Counted from the first letter of the stretch, positions 1-6,431 are shown. The stretch: 8,908 nt of DNA from an uncultured Saprospiraceae bacterium (GCA_937959095.1 CALGLY010000646.1:1-8908), one strand, 5' to 3'. Numbers and translations are program-made. The notes: generated by a model from the letters alone, not told the origin.

Positions 1-16
1 TGTAGCAGACAAGCCT
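1..16. repeat. Copy of a dispersed repeat, cut by the window edge
   Basis: The first 16 bases, TGTAGCAGACAAGCCT, recur exactly at 5598-5613. In both places an A-run followed by ATAAGC lies a short distance downstream (about 25-36 here, 5641-5651 there), so the match probably reflects a longer diverged repeat unit. The left part of this copy, including any partner arm of the hairpin seen at 5595-5611, is outside the window. It is probably an interspersed noncoding repeat of the genome, which is inference from only two copies. Confidence 0.5.
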
Positions 17-110
17 CGAATACTAAAAAAATAAGCTTCGTCAAAATACAAATAAACTTTTGTTACAGTGTACTAAGTTATTAAATCGTTTTTACTTACA
101 GTGGTTTACT

Positions 111-464
111 ATGAGAATACCCTTCTTTTGTTTTTTTCTTCTTATTAATGTTCTTTCATATGCCCAAAATACAGATTACCAAATACTAGGAAAACCCTTC
201 TCTGAACTAAAGAAAATACCCACATCTCGCCTTTTTGAAACGCCTCGCTTTTTACCTCTCTCTATGTCTTCTATTACTTCCAATACGAGTAGAAATACGT
301 TTATTCCAGTTCGCAAAGCATTCAGTATTTCCGAACAGTACTATGAGCATCTTGGCTTTTTCTGTAAAGTAGAATTACGTCTAGAGCAGAAAAATAACTT
401 CCCTATCAAGTTTCGCTTAGGTGAAGTGCAGTATGTAGAGCGCATGGAGGGGAAGTATGATTGA
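111..464 (+). CDS. Small exported protein of a conserved Bacteroidota family, function unknown
   Basis: This encodes a 117-residue protein. The reading frame is open from a TTG at position 60, but the ATG at 111 is preferred because it begins directly with a signal peptide: Met-Arg, a hydrophobic run rich in Phe and Leu, then SYAQ near residues 16-19, with likely cleavage before or after Gln19. The mature part is about 98 residues with no membrane segment. The C-terminal half contains a 'YYEHLGFFCKVE' stretch and ends in 'FRLGEVQYVERMEGKYD'. From memory this matches small Bacteroidota proteins ending in FRLG..(D/E)YV..LEGK, a family without a known role that I recall but could not check. No Shine-Dalgarno sequence is visible, as is usual for the phylum. 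The next gene follows on the same strand after 131 bp, with a weak hairpin between, so co-transcription is uncertain. Confidence 0.75.
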   Translation: MRIPFFCFFLLINVLSYAQNTDYQILGKPFSELKKIPTSRLFETPRFLPLSMSSITSNTSRNTFIPVRKAFSISEQYYEHLGFFCKVELRLEQKNNFPIKFRLGEVQYVERMEGKYD

Positions 465-539
465 GGAAACTATTTAGATGGTGTTGTGTTGGACAATAAA
501 GGGACAAACATAATCCAGTAGAATTGAAACACAAATATT

Positions 540-565
540 TCAGCTGTTACTTCTAGCTGATTTTT
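540..565 (+). terminator. Weak candidate intrinsic terminator after the 117-residue gene
   Basis: TCAGCT (540-545) pairs with AGCTGA (555-560) around a 9-nt loop, and TTTTT (561-565) follows at once. The stem is only 6 bp, so termination would be weak. It lies between two same-strand genes, 75 bp past the first stop and 30 bp before the next start, and could also be a 5' leader hairpin of the second gene. Confidence 0.3.
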
Positions 566-595
566 GCATTATAGATTAAAAAGACAATCACACCT

Positions 596-1177
596 ATGAA
601 TTTTTTTTGCAGCTTTTTACTTATCTTATTATCCAGTCTAAGCATATCTGCACAAGTAATGGATTGTGAAGATGTACTTGCACCAGAGACCTTAGCCGAC
701 TTGACTGGCGGCACAAAGACCTTTATCCGAGAAATGACGCTCCTAGAAGCCAAAAAAGCGAATGTCATCTACTCCATGGGGACACGTACAAAGAATAGTA
801 AAGTGATTGTCCACGATTTTTTGCAATACAAAAATATCCGTTGCTCGAAGAATGGACGACGAGAACGCAACCTGATATATGGCGTAGGAGTACGCTTGAC
901 CGTAACCGTAGTTTCTGCTAAAAAACAAGCCCGCCTCACCAATCTGGCTAGTATTTCAGCAGCCGTAGAATATGATTTTGCAGAAGTAATTTATGAATTG
1001 CACGCCATCGGGATCACAGGTGATAAAGTGCGGCTTTCGATGGCAGAATCTGGAAAATTTGGTGTGAATGACTACGCCAAATGGATTGCCCTGAAAGGAG
1101 AAATTATAAAAATGATAGGCGAAGAAGGCATCTCCGTGAAACCTCAATTGATTATTGATGAATATATGCGGAAGTGA
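596..1177 (+). CDS. Exported protein of unknown function, 193 residues
   Basis: I do not recognise the family. The protein starts with a clear signal peptide: a Leu/Ser-rich hydrophobic core at residues 3-17 ending SISAQ at 16-20, then 'VMDCED'. The mature chain of about 173 residues has two cysteines (about residues 24 and 83) that could form a disulfide in the periplasm or outside the cell. No lipobox, later membrane helix or C-terminal sorting domain is present, so it is probably periplasmic or soluble-exported rather than T9SS cargo. The C-terminal half alternates hydrophobic and charged residues and ends '..IIDEYMRK'. Two consecutive in-phase stops (TGA TAG, 1175-1180) close the frame. 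The start ATG lacks a Shine-Dalgarno site, and the signal peptide fixes this start. The gene converges on hemB, with a long hairpin between them. Confidence 0.75.
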   Translation: MNFFCSFLLILLSSLSISAQVMDCEDVLAPETLADLTGGTKTFIREMTLLEAKKANVIYSMGTRTKNSKVIVHDFLQYKNIRCSKNGRRERNLIYGVGVRLTVTVVSAKKQARLTNLASISAAVEYDFAEVIYELHAIGITGDKVRLSMAESGKFGVNDYAKWIALKGEIIKMIGEEGISVKPQLIIDEYMRK

Positions 1178-1188
1178 TAGTAATGAAA

Positions 1189-1239
1189 TTTAGATTTTTG
1201 GACATTTAGCAAGGCTTCCTAAATATCCAAAAATCTAAA
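1189..1239. terminator. Hairpin between convergent genes, probable bidirectional terminator
   Basis: Two 21-nt arms, 1189-1209 and 1219-1239, are reverse complements except at one position and enclose a 9-nt loop (1210-1218). In plus-strand RNA the odd pair (1203/1225) is a C-A mismatch. In minus-strand RNA it is a G-U wobble, so the stem is fully paired only in the hemB transcript. The hairpin begins 5 bp beyond the hemB stop and 11 bp beyond the plus-strand gene's stop. Neither side has a strong external U-tract, but the arms contain A/T runs. It fills almost the whole 67-bp gap, which fits shared termination or mRNA 3'-end protection. Confidence 0.65.
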
Positions 1240-1244
1240 CGGCT

Positions 1245-2216
1245 TTATTTTATATACAGCTTTGCATAATCTTTGGCGAAGTAAGTGATGATGATATCTG
1301 CTCCTGCGCGTCGCATACTCAATAGGGTTTCGGGCATCGCTTTTTCATACTCCAACCAATTATTTTGACAGGCAGCTATCAGCATAGCACATTCTCCACT
1401 CACATGATAACACACAATGGGAAGCTTGCTTGCTTGTTTTAAGCTTTGTATAATATCTAAGTAATTCAAGGCGGGTTTCACCATTAGCATATCTGCACCT
1501 TCTTCCGTATCGAGAGTTGCTTCTAGTAGGGCTTCTGTCTTATTGGCAGGATTCATTTGATAGGTTTTCTTATCGCCTGCTTTTGGGGCAGAATCTAAGG
1601 CATCTCGGAATGGGCCGTAGTAGGCACTTGCATATTTCGCGGTATAGGAAAGAATACCTGTTTCTTTGAAATCATTTTCATCTAAGGCTTCTCTTATCGT
1701 ACGTACTCTCCCATCCATCATATCGGAAGGCCCAATAAAATCGAAACCAGCAGCGGCTTGTGCTACGGCCATTTTTGCTAATATCGGAAGCGTCTTATCA
1801 TTCACTATTTCGCCATCTTCTACCAAGCCATCGTGCCCATCGGAGCTATAAGGATCCATTGCTACATCACTAATAAGGCAACATTCAGGAAATTGCTGTT
1901 TGATAGCTTGTGCGGCTTTTAAGTAAAAATTATCTGGATGATAGCTATAGGTTGCTGTTTTATCTTTATAACTTTCTGGCACTACAGGAAAAAGAATAAA
2001 ACTCTGTAGCCCCAATTCCATGCAGCTTTCTATTTCTTGAAGGATATTATCGAGGGATAATCTATAATTGCCTGGCAGGGATTTAATCTCCTCCTTTATA
2101 CCTGCTCCTTCTATCACGAAGAGTGGATAAACTAAGTGGGCTGGACTCAGATGGGTTTCTTGTACTAAATTTCGTATAGCTTCTGTTCTTCTATTTCTGC
2201 GTGGTCGTTGTAGCAT
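1245..2216 (-). CDS. hemB: Porphobilinogen synthase (delta-aminolevulinic acid dehydratase)
   Basis: This cytosolic enzyme condenses two 5-aminolevulinate molecules into porphobilinogen, the first common step of tetrapyrrole (haem) synthesis. At 323 residues it has the normal family length. Visible signatures are the Schiff-base lysine in 'LMVKPALNYLD' (Lys247), the second active-site lysine in 'YTAKYAS' (Lys194) followed by 'YGPFRDA', 'GPSDMMDGR' (162-170), 'CYHVSGE' (269-275) and the C-terminal 'RAGADIIITYFAKD'. The metal-site segment (117-130) reads DVAMDPYSSDGHDG. The cysteines of the zinc-type enzymes are replaced by Ala and Asp, as in Pseudomonas-type and other zinc-independent, Mg-responsive HemB. 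The ATG at 2216 gives the expected N-terminus (RPRR.RR). A Bacteroidota -7 box lies 35 bp upstream, and the preceding gene is closed by its own terminator, so hemB is probably monocistronic. No other haem gene is in the window. Confidence 0.97.
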   Translation of the reverse strand: MLQRPRRNRRTEAIRNLVQETHLSPAHLVYPLFVIEGAGIKEEIKSLPGNYRLSLDNILQEIESCMELGLQSFILFPVVPESYKDKTATYSYHPDNFYLKAAQAIKQQFPECCLISDVAMDPYSSDGHDGLVEDGEIVNDKTLPILAKMAVAQAAAGFDFIGPSDMMDGRVRTIREALDENDFKETGILSYTAKYASAYYGPFRDALDSAPKAGDKKTYQMNPANKTEALLEATLDTEEGADMLMVKPALNYLDIIQSLKQASKLPIVCYHVSGECAMLIAACQNNWLEYEKAMPETLLSMRRAGADIIITYFAKDYAKLYIK

Positions 2217-2250
2217 AAAGTTATTTCTTTTCCAATTTTTAATTTGACCA

Positions 2251-2258
2251 CAAAGATA
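2251..2258 (-). promoter_or_regulatory. Candidate -7 promoter element of hemB (TAnnTTTG type)
   Basis: On the minus strand the bases read TATCTTTG, an exact match to the TAnnTTTG -7 consensus of the Bacteroidota primary sigma factor. It lies 35 bp upstream of the hemB ATG. No good TTG -33 element is present at the usual distance; that position falls in the T-rich tail of the upstream terminator (about 2272-2280). Transcription would start a few bases downstream, near 2240-2247, leaving a short leader. Confidence 0.5.
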
Positions 2259-2271
2259 GCTAGGGACGTAT

Positions 2272-2312
2272 AAAAAAAAGAAGGAGATGCAAAATCACTT
2301 CGCATCTCCTTC
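2272..2312 (-). terminator. Intrinsic terminator of the 1008-residue T9SS cargo gene
   Basis: Arms GAAGGAGATGC (2280-2290) and its exact reverse complement (2302-2312) form an 11-bp stem with an 11-nt loop. Read on the minus strand, eight T's (2279 down to 2272) follow directly, which is the classic Rho-independent layout. The hairpin begins 55 bp beyond the stop codon. A closely related hairpin sits at the same distance behind the second T9SS cargo gene (6468-6499). Its U-tract abuts the hemB promoter region, so it isolates hemB from the upstream gene. Confidence 0.88.
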
Positions 2313-2366
2313 CGAGTCTAGTCAAATTTTATAAAACTGACTAACAAATATTTTCTCACTTAAATT
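2313..2366 (-). other. Conserved 3' untranslated tail, copy 1
   Basis: The untranslated stretch between stop codon and terminator nearly duplicates the tail of the other T9SS gene: over 2311-2366 against 6498-6553 I count 53 identical bases of 56, without gaps. It contains an inverted pair TAGTCA (2319-2324) / TGACTA (2338-2343) around an AT-rich self-complementary centre (TTTTATAAAA, 2327-2336), so a second stem-loop can form just ahead of the terminator. The three differences from copy 2 fall inside the loop, and the stem is kept. The role is unknown; an mRNA 3'-end stabiliser or small-RNA/RNA-binding-protein site is possible (inference). Confidence 0.6.
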
Positions 2367-5300
2367 TTATTGCTTTAATATTTGCTGGCTAACTACACCT
2401 TTTCCATCTACCGAGTAGACATTGACAAAGTATAAGCCATTTGAAAGTACTGCTAAATCTAACTCTACTCCATTACCATCTACCGTTGCTACTATAGACT
2501 TCGCTAAAGCACCTTTGCTATCATATACACTGATGATGAATTCACCTTCAATAGCTGTTCGGATAGTAAGCTTATCGTCTACAGGATTCGGGAAGAAGCT
2601 CCAATCTTTACCTGAATTTACATTTAAGCTTAATATTGGTGAATACTCATAAGTACCATCAAAATCTACCTGCTTTAAGCGGTAGTAATTTAAGCCCTTG
2701 AAGTAATCTTCATCCACAAAATCATAGCGTTGCACTTCTACAGAGGTGCCTGCTCCTTCTACTTTTCCAAGTTGAGTCCAAGTCTTCGCATCCAAACTAC
2801 GTTCTACCTCAAAATGGCTATTATTAAGCTCCGAAGCAGTAGTCCAATCCAAGTGAACTTGTTCATTACTATATGTACCATTGAAGGTAAGTAATTCTAC
2901 AGGGACAATACAAGTACCTGTTTTAGTCATGGTAATCATACAGGTAGATTCCAATGGTTCTGGCATCGGCACACTACACTCTGCTACACCATCTTCATAG
3001 TGATTGCTATGTGTAATCGTGTATGTTCTTGTGATTTGAGTGACTTCGCCAGCACATGTCCCCATAGGGTCCGTACAAGTTACATCCTCTACATCCATTG
3101 CTGCAATCGTAACATTTGGATCATAACAAGCACCACCATCAGTATAGGTGAAGCTACCGCCACCTGTAACAAAACCTGAAGCATTGATAGCTGTAAGTCC
3201 TGCGAATGTCCCTGTCAAAGCAGCAGGAAAATCATCGGGACAAGCAATGGCAGCGTCGTCCATTTCTGGTAAAACAGCACAAACAATATTTGCGTTCGTT
3301 TGACCAATATTTGAAATTGACCAATAATATTCTTCAATTGTATCAAATTCATTATCCGTTCGGTCAGAACCTGGCTGACGACCGTTAGAACTACCAGAGT
3401 TGTTATCTCCAGGACCTTGATCCGCTACACGAGAATCGAATGGATCAGCATTGATGCTCTCAGGATACCCTGTAGAACCTGCACGGCTGAATACATAGAA
3501 ATTGTTGTCGGCTGCTCCCGTTACAGGATCAAGGTGCGCGCCATTGTGATCGGCATCCCAAGGAGAATCTCCGATTTGTTCAAATGGACGCGCATGTCCT
3601 TGTCCATAACCTGGTGCTGTATCATACGTATCATAGCCCTCATCATTATAAGTAGTATAAACTGCGAAATTCATACGTTGTCCTGCATATTCATCTGGGC
3701 GACCGCCTATCATAGACCAAGGAATACGAAGTTCTGTGAAACTAGCAGCAGGATCACCATCGTAAGTTCCTTTTACTTCAAAAGAAGGACATGCTGCTTC
3801 TGCTAGTGCATCGGTATCCGTAGCAATTTCTGCTGGTCCTGCTGAATAGAGTCCTGCAAATGTACCTCCACCTGCTACTGCTTGATTCACGCGCGCTACT
3901 GCCACAAAGTGACTAGGAGTCCAACCTGCAAAATCAACTCGTTTATTGAATGGTGCCATTGCTGCAGGCAAGCTAAGCGCTGTATTATGCGGATCAGCAT
4001 CTACATTATCTCCATCTGTATCAATGGCTACAAACATATCCATTTCATCGCGCATCTGTCCATCATGCTCGAAGTAAGCATTTGGACCTGTCACGAGAAT
4101 ATATAGGTAGGTATTATCCCAAGACACATCAAATTGGTGAATATCTGCTTGACCTTGATAATTTGTTCCACCACCTGGGCAAGAATAGTTTGTAATATTT
4201 GCCCAAGTTCCGCCACCACAATTACTATTCAAATCATTCGTATAATCAGGTGCATTATGATCATTACCTGTATAGAAAACCAGAGCTGCTGACTCTCCTA
4301 TAAAGTCAGAATTCATAATACTCGGATCTGCTGCATCAGCGTCTGTCAAGGTTGGGTCGAGTGGTGCTGCGTAAGCACTTTCCATCACACGCCCGTAAGC
4401 AGCGTCACGAAGACCGTCGAACACAATAGGTTCTCCACCTTGTGCCACACAAATAGGATTAATGGTTTCTCTTGTGCGATAGTTTTCCATCAAGTTGCAA
4501 TCTCCATTTCCAGACCCATCTAGTTCTCTAGTTCCACGTCGATCTCTACCGTAGTGGCGCAACCAACATAATTCTGGAAAAGCATCTGCATCTGCCATCA
4601 CACAAGTACTTGTGAAGACATAAAATTGCGTGCTACCTGTATTTGGGATAGTAGTTTCGTAGCAATCTGCCCCTGGGCACTTGCTTGTACCTGGCGAAGC
4701 TGTTGCTAATACATTGGTGAATGTTCCACCAGCATCCGTAGTATAGCGTACATATACCAGTTCGCCTGCGCTTGGTGCAGCAGTAAGTCCAATTTGTACA
4801 TGACCATTCACCGAAGATGCATGCGTAACTTCCACAGGCTCTGCTGCGGTCTCCATTACTAGTGCTTTTCTAGGATTGCCTGTACTTTCAATACGATGCG
4901 TGTAAAAAGCACTTGCTACTGCTCCACCACCTTGAAGCTCTGTAGCTGCTGCTCCACCTGTTGATTCTACATCAAAAGGGGTATTCTTTGGTGCCATTCT
5001 ATCAGGGCCTCCACCTAATAGTGCAACAGCGTTCCATCGCATACCAGCATTTCGTTCCGAGTAAACAAAGAAATTACCTGCAGGTGCACCGTCCGCTTGT
5101 GTAGTTGCCCAAGCTATAGAAGCTCCACAACCGGGATTATTCAAATAGTACCCAGGCGAACCGCCACCATTAGCCGCTTCCTCTGGCGATGGAAATCCTG
5201 CTGGATTGGGATTACTGATACCTGGATAATTAATTGTTCCTAGTGGAGCATTCCAATACTCCATATCTAATTGGTTATCGAACCAACCGCCACGCCATTC

Positions 5301-5393
5301 TTCTCGAACATCGAAGACTTGAGCGTTTATCTGCCCTGCTAAGAAAAAGCAGCAGAACAAAAGGGTAATAAGTTTAGTAGCAAAAAGTTTCAT
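2367..5393 (-). CDS. Large multidomain secreted protein with T9SS type-A sorting domain
   Basis: This 1008-residue cargo protein is predicted to cross the inner membrane by Sec and the outer membrane by the type IX secretion system. A signal peptide spans residues 1-24/25 (FFLAGQINAQ). Residues 26-185 are Gly/Pro/Asn-rich and not recognised. About 186-275 resemble an Ig-like module ('ELVYVRYTTDAGGTF ... TQFYVFTS'). About 320-600 look like a DOMON/CBM9-type beta-sandwich ('IVFDGLRDAAYG', 'FDVSWDNTYLYILVTG', 'DEMDMFVAIDTDGDN', 'FTELRIPWSMIGGRP'), with an acidic, possibly calcium-binding loop at 458-468. After a Gly/Asn/Ser linker (655-680), about 705-808 resemble HYR-like adhesin repeats ('IACPDDFPA', 'QITRTYTIT'). 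Residues 829-925 are the fibronectin-III-like PVELL module common before T9SS signals. Residues 932-1008 are the sorting domain ('FFPNPVDDKLTIRT', 'GLYFVNVYS'). No catalytic motif is seen; surface binding or adhesion is the best guess. A near-consensus -7 box (TACATTTTG, 5451-5443) lies upstream. Confidence 0.92.
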   Translation of the reverse strand: MKLFATKLITLLFCCFFLAGQINAQVFDVREEWRGGWFDNQLDMEYWNAPLGTINYPGISNPNPAGFPSPEEAANGGGSPGYYLNNPGCGASIAWATTQADGAPAGNFFVYSERNAGMRWNAVALLGGGPDRMAPKNTPFDVESTGGAAATELQGGGAVASAFYTHRIESTGNPRKALVMETAAEPVEVTHASSVNGHVQIGLTAAPSAGELVYVRYTTDAGGTFTNVLATASPGTSKCPGADCYETTIPNTGSTQFYVFTSTCVMADADAFPELCWLRHYGRDRRGTRELDGSGNGDCNLMENYRTRETINPICVAQGGEPIVFDGLRDAAYGRVMESAYAAPLDPTLTDADAADPSIMNSDFIGESAALVFYTGNDHNAPDYTNDLNSNCGGGTWANITNYSCPGGGTNYQGQADIHQFDVSWDNTYLYILVTGPNAYFEHDGQMRDEMDMFVAIDTDGDNVDADPHNTALSLPAAMAPFNKRVDFAGWTPSHFVAVARVNQAVAGGGTFAGLYSAGPAEIATDTDALAEAACPSFEVKGTYDGDPAASFTELRIPWSMIGGRPDEYAGQRMNFAVYTTYNDEGYDTYDTAPGYGQGHARPFEQIGDSPWDADHNGAHLDPVTGAADNNFYVFSRAGSTGYPESINADPFDSRVADQGPGDNNSGSSNGRQPGSDRTDNEFDTIEEYYWSISNIGQTNANIVCAVLPEMDDAAIACPDDFPAALTGTFAGLTAINASGFVTGGGSFTYTDGGACYDPNVTIAAMDVEDVTCTDPMGTCAGEVTQITRTYTITHSNHYEDGVAECSVPMPEPLESTCMITMTKTGTCIVPVELLTFNGTYSNEQVHLDWTTASELNNSHFEVERSLDAKTWTQLGKVEGAGTSVEVQRYDFVDEDYFKGLNYYRLKQVDFDGTYEYSPILSLNVNSGKDWSFFPNPVDDKLTIRTAIEGEFIISVYDSKGALAKSIVATVDGNGVELDLAVLSNGLYFVNVYSVDGKGVVSQQILKQ

Positions 5394-5424
5394 GTATGCT
5401 AGTGTTTGAAGTGATTAAATTAAT

Positions 5425-5444
5425 GATAGTTTCAGATAGTTTCA
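5425..5444. repeat. Perfect 10-bp tandem duplication in the leader of the large T9SS gene
   Basis: GATAGTTTCA occurs twice head-to-tail (5425-5434 and 5435-5444), 32-51 bp upstream of the ATG of the 1008-residue gene and adjoining its possible -7 box (5443-5451). It could be a pair of regulator half-sites with one helical-turn spacing, or simple slippage. There is no direct support for either. Confidence 0.5.
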
Positions 5445-5546
5445 AAATGTAGTTTTAGTTTCTAGCATAGATGCACCGTATCTTTTTTAGCAAAAGATAA
5501 ATTAGAGTGCCGTAACAAAAATTGTAGAGTTTTAAAGCTTATAGCA

Positions 5547-5752
5547 TGTTGGGAATTTTTCCTTCCTGAAAACCAAGATCTTACGAACCCGCCTGCTTGT
5601 AGCAGACAAGCCTGAATGGAACGGGCAGGCTTGACTGCATAAAAAATAAGCGACATATCCACCTGTCTGCCGACAAAGGCAGGTAAGCCATTCATTTTTC
5701 ATATTGTCAAAACCGCAAGCTATTGATTTTCAATTTGTAAAAATTCCCAACA
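5547..5752. mobile_element. 206-bp inverted-repeat-bounded element, MITE-like candidate
   Basis: TGTTGGGAATTTTT (5547-5560) and its exact reverse complement AAAAATTCCCAACA (5739-5752) bound a segment whose centre (5586-5690) is markedly richer in G+C than the surrounding AT-rich DNA. The flanks read AGCTTATAGCA on the left and AGCTTTTAATA on the right, matching at 8 of 11 positions including the first five, which could be a decayed target duplication. There is no transposase gene. The element encloses the dispersed repeat also found at position 1. A non-autonomous transposable element or a genomic palindromic repeat is plausible; an accidental inverted repeat is less likely given 14 exact bases. 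Confidence 0.45.
5591..5684. repeat. GC-rich stem-loop repeat cluster, second copy of the window-start repeat
   Basis: Three small palindromes occur in succession. GCTTGT (5595-5600) pairs with ACAAGC (5606-5611). CAAGCCTG (5607-5614) pairs with CAGGCTTG (5626-5633). ACCT..GCC (5661-5671) pairs with GGC..AGGT (5678-5684). The first two share bases 5607-5611, so they are mutually exclusive folds. Bases 5598-5613 match 1-16 exactly. The style (AGCAGACAAGCC, CTGCCGACAAAGGCAG) resembles short interspersed palindromes I have seen in many Bacteroidota genomes; that resemblance is from memory. Confidence 0.55.
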
Positions 5753-6273
5753 AGCTTTTAATAACTAGATGACGAGGTGTTGTAATTCTGTAGTGTCTTT
5801 ATGTTAGTCTGTAACATTTCCAACAATACTGAATTAGACAAATGCTTTCATTTATTGATGAATGGATTTATTACAAATAAGACAATTCAAGAATGGCTAA
5901 GGAAAAATATTCCTTATGCTACTTTTAGATAGTCTATCTTAATTAATCCAGTAATTAATAAAACATACAAGAACTCCCTCTATGAAAATTAGATTGAATA
6001 GAAAGGTAATAGTCTGGTGAGTGATAACTTCCTGTAGTTAGGTTAACTATCAGAAATTTATCTTGTAAATGGTTGTTATTTTGTAATTCGTGATGCTAAA
6101 CTATGACTTCTTATTGTTAAAAGAAAATTTTTGTGGTTGATTTATCCTATTTTTATTTATCGTATTTGTTAATTCACAATTGCTTGCTCTTTAACTCTAT
6201 TTGAAATATTTCCTTCATTTATCCCTCTAAAAGGAAGCATTTGAAATGCAAACTTGCCCTCTTTTAGCATTTT
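5753..6273. other. AT-rich intergenic stretch with no gene recognised
   Basis: About 520 bp are strongly AT-rich with stops in all frames at short intervals. The longest ATG-started peptides here are a dozen residues (for example from 5842 and 5894), which I do not support as genes. A 7-bp hairpin (TAAGGAA 5898-5904 / TTCCTTA 5910-5916) is present without a T-tract. I see no tRNA, riboswitch or clear promoter. The stretch separates the two inverted-repeat elements and could include decayed element or gene DNA. Confidence 0.5.
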
Positions 6274-6431
6274 AGGGACTTCGCAATTAATAACCTACGT
6301 AAGATAGCGTAGGATTTTTTAGCTTAATCAAGGCAAAAAACGTAGGCATAGCTGGTTCTGTCGAGGCTTTTTAACGAAGAATAAGCTGAAAAGACAAGCT
6401 AGATGCGTAGGTTATTATTTGCGAAGTCCCT
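6274..6431. mobile_element. 158-bp element with 26-bp terminal inverted repeats, MITE-like
   Basis: The left end (6274-6299, beginning AGGGACTTCGCAA and ending AACCTACG) and the right end (6406-6431) are reverse complements at 25 of 26 positions. If the element is taken as 6275-6430, beginning GGGACTTCGCAA, both sides are flanked by TTA (6272-6274 and 6431-6433), a possible 3-bp target duplication. A second inner inverted pair (6315-6326 with 6382-6393, 10 of 12) allows a long two-stage hairpin. The hexamer CGTAGG or its complement occurs at 6294, 6308, 6341 and 6406. The interior of about 106 bp codes for nothing. A 3-bp TNA duplication is typical of some IS5-family groups, so mobilisation by such a transposase elsewhere is possible (inference). 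It lies 36 bp past the terminator of the 633-residue gene, a harmless landing place. Confidence 0.65.

Noticed and set aside
60..110. Alternative TTG start adding 17 residues to the first plus-strand gene
   Set aside because: The signal peptide begins exactly at the ATG at 111; a 17-residue extension ahead of it would be atypical.
2422..2652. Similar plus-strand open frames at 2422-2652 and 6609-6860
   Set aside because: They resemble each other only because they are antisense to the two homologous sorting-domain regions.
2367..2900. Diversity-generating retroelement template/variable repeat pair with 6554-7085
   Set aside because: The differences are spread over all bases and codon positions, not adenine-biased. 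There is no reverse transcriptase in the window, and both copies are ordinary sorting-domain ends.
3417..3806. A 129-codon plus-strand open frame, with others at 3206-3388 and 3882-4106
   Set aside because: They lie antisense inside the well-supported 1008-residue gene and read as cysteine/isoleucine-rich low-quality peptides.
5591..5684. CRISPR-like array of GC-rich repeats
   Set aside because: The palindromes differ in sequence and spacing, with no regular repeat-spacer unit.
5462..5695. A 77-codon minus-strand open frame
   Set aside because: It runs through the GC-rich palindromic repeat and one inverted end of the 5547-5752 element. The peptide simply translates the repeat, has no domain-like composition, and has no promoter or terminator of its own.
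5898..5916. Small hairpin TAAGGAA/TTCCTTA as a terminator or regulatory stem
   Set aside because: It has low stability, no T-tract and no gene ending beside it; such a hairpin is expected by chance in AT-rich DNA.
5842..5929. Short ATG-started peptides in the AT-rich gap
   Set aside because: They are only about a dozen codons each, with no supporting start context or family resemblance.
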